A stretch of 9,266 nucleotides of DNA, from positions 5,046 to 14,311 of the forward strand of contig VAYL01000158.1 in assembly GCA_005884305.1 (NCBI GenBank), written 5' to 3'. This document shows, piece after piece, positions 5,756 to 9,266 of the stretch. Every line of letters starts with the position of its first letter. Within the stretch, counting starts at the first letter, position 1. The notes beneath the pieces were generated by a model, which saw nothing but the letters and a program-made list of their open reading frames with translations, made no database searches and was not told the DNA's origin. A program made the translations under genes and the position numbers. Source of the DNA: Actinomycetota bacterium. GTDB taxonomy: Bacteria > Actinomycetota > Thermoleophilia > Solirubrobacterales > 70-9.

Positions 5756-8700
5756 CTACGCCTCGAGCGCTGTGAGCACGATCCGCTCCTGCTCGGAGCG
5801 GTGCGCAGCCGGGTAGCCCTCGCTGGGGCTCGCCCGCTGGGGGCGTCCGATGTAGCCCAGCTCCACACCCTCGGGGAGGAGCTCCGGAAGCCGGCGCCAC
5901 ATGACGCTCCAGGCGCCCATGTTCTTCGGCTCCTCCTGCGCCCACGCCACCTGCTTCAGGTTCGGATAGCTCGCGATCAGCGCCTTTAGCTGGTCCGCGG
6001 CGAACGGATAGAGCAGCTCGACGCGGGCGATCGCCACCGACTCCACGGCGTCGCGCCGCTCGTGACCGTCGATGTCGTAATAGAGCTTGCCGCTGCACAG
6101 GACGAGCTTTTCGACGCTCTTCTTGCGTTCCCGCGCGCGCGGGTCGTCAAGCACGAACTCGAAGGTGCCGTTCGTGAGGTCCTCCAGGCGGGAGGAGGCG
6201 GCGGGCAGGCGCAGCAGCCCCTTCGGCGTGAAGACCACGAGCGGCCGCGGCTTGGCGATTCGGGCCTGGCGCCGCAGGAGGTGGAAATACTGCGCGGCCG
6301 TGCTGGGGTTGGCGAGCCGGATGTTGCCCTCGGCCGCGAGCTGGATGAAACGCTCGATGCGGGCGCTGGAGTGCTCCGGGCCCGCGCCCTCGTATCCGTG
6401 CGGAAGCAGGAGGGTGAGGCGGGTCGTCTGCCCCCACTTCGACTCGCCCGAGACGATGAAGCTGTCGATGATCACCTGAGCGGCGTTGGCGAAGTCGCCG
6501 AACTGCGCCTCCCACAGGATCAGGCTCTCGGGCGAGGCGGCCGAATACCCGTACTCGAATCCGAGGCAGCCGTTCTCCGACAGCGGGCTGTTGTAGAGCT
6601 CGAACGGCGCCAGCGCGCCCGACAGGTGCTGAATGGGGACGTACTTCAGGCCGGTTTTCTCGTCGAAGTACGCGAGGTGGCGGTGCGAGAACGTGCCGCG
6701 GGCCGTGTCCTGGCCGGTGAAGCGGATGTGGGTGCCCTCGGTGAGGAGGGACGCGAGCGCCAGCGCCTCCGCGTGCCCGAAGTCGATCCCGCCCTCGGCC
6801 AACGCCTCGACACGCCGGCCGAGCGGCTTGCGGAGCTTGCGGTGGATCGTGAAGCTCTCGGGAACCTTCAGGAGCTCCTCGTTCAAGGTCTCGAGCCGCT
6901 TGTCCGAGACCGCGGTGTCGACCTCCGGGCTCTTCGTCCGGTCCAGCTCCGTCGTGCCCATCTGGGTCGAGGTGTCCGACTCGAACTCGCCCGCCTCGAT
7001 CTTGGCCTTCAGGTCCTTGTGGATCGACTGGAGCTGGTCGCGATGCTCCGCGCTCTCGGCCTCGACGTCCTCGGGCGAGGCGACGCCCTCCTTCACCAGG
7101 TCCCCGGCGTAGATCTCCGACACCGGCGGGTGGGCGCGGATCTGCGCGGCCATCTTGGGCTGCGTGTAGGCGGGCTCGTCGGTCTCGTTGTGGCCGTAGC
7201 GCCGGTAGCCGATCAGGTCGATGACGATGTCGCGGCCCCAGCGCTCGCGGTACGACATCGCGAGCCGAATCGCCGAGATGCACGCCTCCACGTCATCGGC
7301 GTTCACGTGGATGATCGGGACGTTGAATCCCTTCGCCATGTCGGATGCGTACGGCGTCGAGCGCCCCTCTTCGGGGTCGGTGGTGAAGCCCACCTGGTTG
7401 TCCTGGATGAGGTGGATGGTGCCGCCGGTCGAGTAGCCGTCGAGCGACTGCAGGTTGAGGGTCTCGGCGACGACTCCCTGGCCCGGGAACGCGGCGTCCC
7501 CGTGAAGGAGCAGGGGGACCGCGCGCTCCGGGTTGTGGTGGAGAATCGGACCGGAGTGCGAGGTCTGCTCGGCGCGGGCCGCGCCCGTGACGACCGGATC
7601 GACGAACTCGAGGTGGCTCGGGTTGGGGTAAAGGCGGATCTTGATCGTCTCGCCGTCGGCGGTGGTGAACAGGCCCTCGGCGCCGTGGTGGTACTTGACG
7701 TCGCCGGTGCCGCCGTGAGGGATCGCCGCGACCTTCTTGATGCGCTCGAGCGCCTGGGCCCCCTCGAACTCGGCCATGATCGACTCCACCGAGCGGCCGA
7801 GGTTGTGGGCGAGAACGTCGAGGCGACCGCGGTGGGCCATCCCGATCACGACCTCTTCGGCGCCGCCCCGGTTGGCGATCGTCACGAGCTCGTCGATCAT
7901 CGGGACCACGGCGTCCAGGCCCTCGATCGAGAACATCTTCTGGCCCAGATAGGCGCGCTGGAGGAAGCGCTCGAACTCGAAGACCTCGATCAAGCGGCGC
8001 AGGAGCCCGCGCTTCTCGTCGCGGCTCAGCGGCTTGCGGTGCGGGCCGGTCTCGATCATCTCCCGCAGCCACACGCGCTGCTGGTGCGATGCGAGGTGCT
8101 CGATCTGGTAGGCGATCGTGCCGCAGTAGGCCTCGCGCATCCGCGGCAGGGCCTCCAGGAGCGTCTCGCCCTCGACCCCGATCCGCAGGATCGATGCTGG
8201 GATCTGAGCCATGAGCTCCGGGGTGAGGTTGAGGTTCTCCGGCTCGATCGCGGGGTCGCCGCGCGGCTCCGAGCCCAGCGGATCGAGCCCGGCGGCCAGA
8301 TGCCCGTGCGTGCGGTAGGCCTTGAGCAGCGAGGTGGCGGCCTGAACGGCCTGCAGCAGCTCGGTGTCGGGCGGGGCGCCGACCGCGGGTGCCGCCGCGG
8401 CTCCCGCCGGGAGGGGCGGTGCTGACGCCGAGGCCGGATAGGCCTTGGTGACGACGCTCGAAGCGATCCCCAGCGACTCCGCAACCGACTCGTAGAACTC
8501 ATCCTCGCCCTGCAGCAGCTGGTCGATGCGGCGCAGGAACGACCCCGACTCGGCGCCCTGGATTATCCGGTGATCGTAGGTCGAGGTCATGGTCATGACC
8601 TTCGAGATGCCCAGCGCCTTGATCTTCTCCGCGGGGGCGTGCGCCCACTCGACCGGGTAGGCGATCGAGCCCGTGGCGACGATCGTCCCCTGGCCGGTCA

Positions 8701-8803
8701 TCAGGCGCGGAACCGAGGCGACCGTGCCCAGTCCGCCCGGATTGGTGAGCGTGATGTTCGTTCCCTGGAAGTCGTCGGCCGTGAGCTTGCTCGTACTCGG
8801 CAT
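5756..8803 (-). CDS. kgd: 2-oxoglutarate decarboxylase/dehydrogenase E1 with C-terminal half of E2 domain (KGD), downstream of a frame break
   Basis: 1015-codon frame covering most of the actinobacterial KGD fusion, which uses thiamine diphosphate to decarboxylate 2-oxoglutarate and passes the succinyl group on for succinyl-CoA formation. Residues 6-110 are the second half of the succinyltransferase (E2o) domain, with KLTADDFQG, LTNPGGLGTVASVPRLM and YDHRIIQGAESG, whose H78 is the expected active-site histidine. The E1 part follows: D436 (HGDAAFPGQG) and N469 (DNQVGFTT) are 33 residues apart, the spacing of the ThDP-Mg ligands in E. coli SucA. SGQDTARGTFSHRH and GFEYGYS mark the transketolase-like domain, and VAWAQEEPKNMGAW is near the end. 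The ATG at 8803 lies inside the E2 domain with no Shine-Dalgarno, so it is not the natural start; coding truly enters this frame near 8788 from a different upstream frame. It heads the unit with the DUF6328, DUF3817 and VOC genes. Confidence 0.93.
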   Translation of the reverse strand: MPSTSKLTADDFQGTNITLTNPGGLGTVASVPRLMTGQGTIVATGSIAYPVEWAHAPAEKIKALGISKVMTMTSTYDHRIIQGAESGSFLRRIDQLLQGEDEFYESVAESLGIASSVVTKAYPASASAPPLPAGAAAAPAVGAPPDTELLQAVQAATSLLKAYRTHGHLAAGLDPLGSEPRGDPAIEPENLNLTPELMAQIPASILRIGVEGETLLEALPRMREAYCGTIAYQIEHLASHQQRVWLREMIETGPHRKPLSRDEKRGLLRRLIEVFEFERFLQRAYLGQKMFSIEGLDAVVPMIDELVTIANRGGAEEVVIGMAHRGRLDVLAHNLGRSVESIMAEFEGAQALERIKKVAAIPHGGTGDVKYHHGAEGLFTTADGETIKIRLYPNPSHLEFVDPVVTGAARAEQTSHSGPILHHNPERAVPLLLHGDAAFPGQGVVAETLNLQSLDGYSTGGTIHLIQDNQVGFTTDPEEGRSTPYASDMAKGFNVPIIHVNADDVEACISAIRLAMSYRERWGRDIVIDLIGYRRYGHNETDEPAYTQPKMAAQIRAHPPVSEIYAGDLVKEGVASPEDVEAESAEHRDQLQSIHKDLKAKIEAGEFESDTSTQMGTTELDRTKSPEVDTAVSDKRLETLNEELLKVPESFTIHRKLRKPLGRRVEALAEGGIDFGHAEALALASLLTEGTHIRFTGQDTARGTFSHRHLAYFDEKTGLKYVPIQHLSGALAPFELYNSPLSENGCLGFEYGYSAASPESLILWEAQFGDFANAAQVIIDSFIVSGESKWGQTTRLTLLLPHGYEGAGPEHSSARIERFIQLAAEGNIRLANPSTAAQYFHLLRRQARIAKPRPLVVFTPKGLLRLPAASSRLEDLTNGTFEFVLDDPRARERKKSVEKLVLCSGKLYYDIDGHERRDAVESVAIARVELLYPFAADQLKALIASYPNLKQVAWAQEEPKNMGAWSVMWRRLPELLPEGVELGYIGRPQRASPSEGYPAAHRSEQERIVLTALEA

Positions 8804-9266
8804 GGAAGGCCGAGAAGTCGAGCTCGTCGGCCGCCTTGATGCAGGGGACCATCAGGCTGCGCGACCCGTCCTTGCGCTCGACGTCGACCGCGATCCCCAG
8901 GTTGATCGAGACCGGCTCGACCACCTGCGGCTTGCCGTCCTCCTCAACGTAGGAGCGCCCCATCACCTGCCACTCGGTAGCGGCCTGGACGATCGCCCAC
9001 GCCACGAGGTGGGTGAAGGAGACCTTCATCCCGCGCTCCTTCAACACGCTGTTGAGGGCACGGCGCTTCGCATCGAGGACGTCCACCGGGAGGGTGCGGA
9101 ACGAGGTCGCGGTGGGCACCGAGCGGCTCTCATTCATCGCCTGGGCGAGCATCCCGGCAGGACCGCGCAGGGGCTTCGCCTCGCCCGCGGTCGGCGCCCG
9201 CCTCGCGGGAGCAGCGGTCGCCCCGTCGCCGCCGTTTGCCGCCGCCAGGACGTCGGCCTTGGTCAC
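8499..9266 (-). CDS. kgd: N-terminal piece of the same KGD: E2 succinyltransferase domain, frameshifted and partial
   Basis: This frame enters from the right edge of the window. Genuine homology covers 159 codons (9266 to about 8790). An Ala/Pro-rich linker is followed, from about residue 31, by the start of the acyltransferase domain: LRGPAGMLAQAMN, VPTATSFRTLP (50-60), KVSFTHLVAWAIVQA (81-95), EPVSINLGIAVDVERKDGSRSLMVPCIK (117-144) and DFSAFHAEYE (150-159). After E159 the reading becomes nonsense (residues 160-255) until a stop at 8499, while the correct continuation (KLTADDF) appears in another frame. The GTG at 9264-9266 is at the very edge. Mycobacterial KGD has about 75 more residues before this region, so the true start is probably outside the window, though this GTG cannot be excluded. 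As written the gene is broken and may be a pseudogene or an assembly error. Confidence 0.88.
   Translation of the reverse strand: MTKADVLAAANGGDGATAAPARRAPTAGEAKPLRGPAGMLAQAMNESRSVPTATSFRTLPVDVLDAKRRALNSVLKERGMKVSFTHLVAWAIVQAATEWQVMGRSYVEEDGKPQVVEPVSINLGIAVDVERKDGSRSLMVPCIKAADELDFSAFHAEYEQAHGRRLPGNEHHAHQSGRTGHGRLGSAPDDRPGDDRRHGLDRLPGRVGARPRGEDQGAGHLEGHDHDLDLRSPDNPGRRVGVVPAPHRPAAAGRG
8786..8792 (-). other. Frame break in the KGD E2 domain (apparent ~26-base deletion)
   Basis: On the minus strand the codon GAG (E of AEYE, 8792-8790) is followed by a single C (8789) and then AAG (K of KLTADDF, 8788-8786) in a new frame. In mycobacterial KGD, nine residues (of the form DLVKRARDG) separate these two landmarks, that is 27 bases where one is found here. 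The implied loss is about 26 bases, which is not a multiple of three. The length is inferred from remembered family sequences, not from an alignment. Confidence 0.8.

Noticed and set aside
5706..6098. N-terminal extension of the DUF6328 frame upstream of 5705
   Set aside because: The extension overlaps KGD coding sequence in another frame and has the arginine/glycine-rich look of a shadow. The conserved family region begins just after the ATG at 5705.
6062..8425. 787-codon open frame on the plus strand opposite KGD
   Set aside because: It is antisense to a strongly conserved enzyme and its composition is dominated by V, A, R, L, D and E with no recognisable domain. Long antisense openings are expected opposite GC-rich genes with strong third-position bias.
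8786..8803. Programmed ribosomal frameshift in KGD
   Set aside because: There is no slippery heptamer or downstream pseudoknot that I can see, and a frameshift alone would not restore the nine missing residues. A deletion or assembly error explains the data better.
8803..8803. ATG at 8803 as the true KGD start
   Set aside because: It lies within the conserved E2 acyltransferase domain, has no Shine-Dalgarno, and the first five residues are out-of-frame reading of the upstream domain.

Overview
This is a high-GC stretch of what looks like an actinobacterial chromosome. The class Thermoleophilia (Solirubrobacterales or Gaiellales relatives) would fit, but that is inference. The evidence is a fused succinyltransferase / 2-oxoglutarate decarboxylase (KGD) of the actinobacterial type, small DUF3817 and DUF6328 membrane proteins, and an AcnA-type aconitase carrying the FPASDPP-containing insert seen in actinobacterial aconitases. 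Gene content is mostly core metabolism, with two TCA-cycle enzymes encoded in converging transcription units. I see no phage, transposase, CRISPR, tRNA or rRNA gene.

Layout: (1) 74-871, plus strand, a complete classical short-chain dehydrogenase. (2) 872-985, a 114-base gap with a perfect 22-bp tandem duplication, two hairpins, one arm of a 26-bp inverted repeat, and a 20-codon candidate leader ORF whose stop overlaps the aconitase start (ATGA). (3) 986-3796, plus strand, a complete aconitase with all three Fe-S cysteines. (4) 3797-4385, a 589-base convergent gap without a convincing gene but dense in inverted repeats, including the second arm of the 26-bp repeat. (5) 4386-9266, minus strand, read right to left: KGD (N-terminus off the window), a DUF6328 membrane protein, a DUF3817 membrane protein and a VOC/glyoxalase-fold protein, with gaps of 50, 23 and 70 bases. 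They are probably co-transcribed and end at a GC hairpin just past the VOC stop.

The main anomaly is in KGD. Its reading frame breaks near 8789 inside the acyltransferase domain. Judged against the family as I know it, about nine codons are missing, which corresponds to a deletion of roughly 26 bases. The E1 (decarboxylase) part downstream is intact. Either the gene is disrupted in this organism or population, or the assembly is wrong there.

The second point of interest is non-coding. The aconitase gene lies between two perfect inverted copies of a 26-bp sequence that is itself partly palindromic, and the convergent gap holds several further strong stem-loops. This suggests dispersed REP-like elements, or a structured mRNA leader on the 5' side. 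I found nothing that I would call a new multi-gene system.
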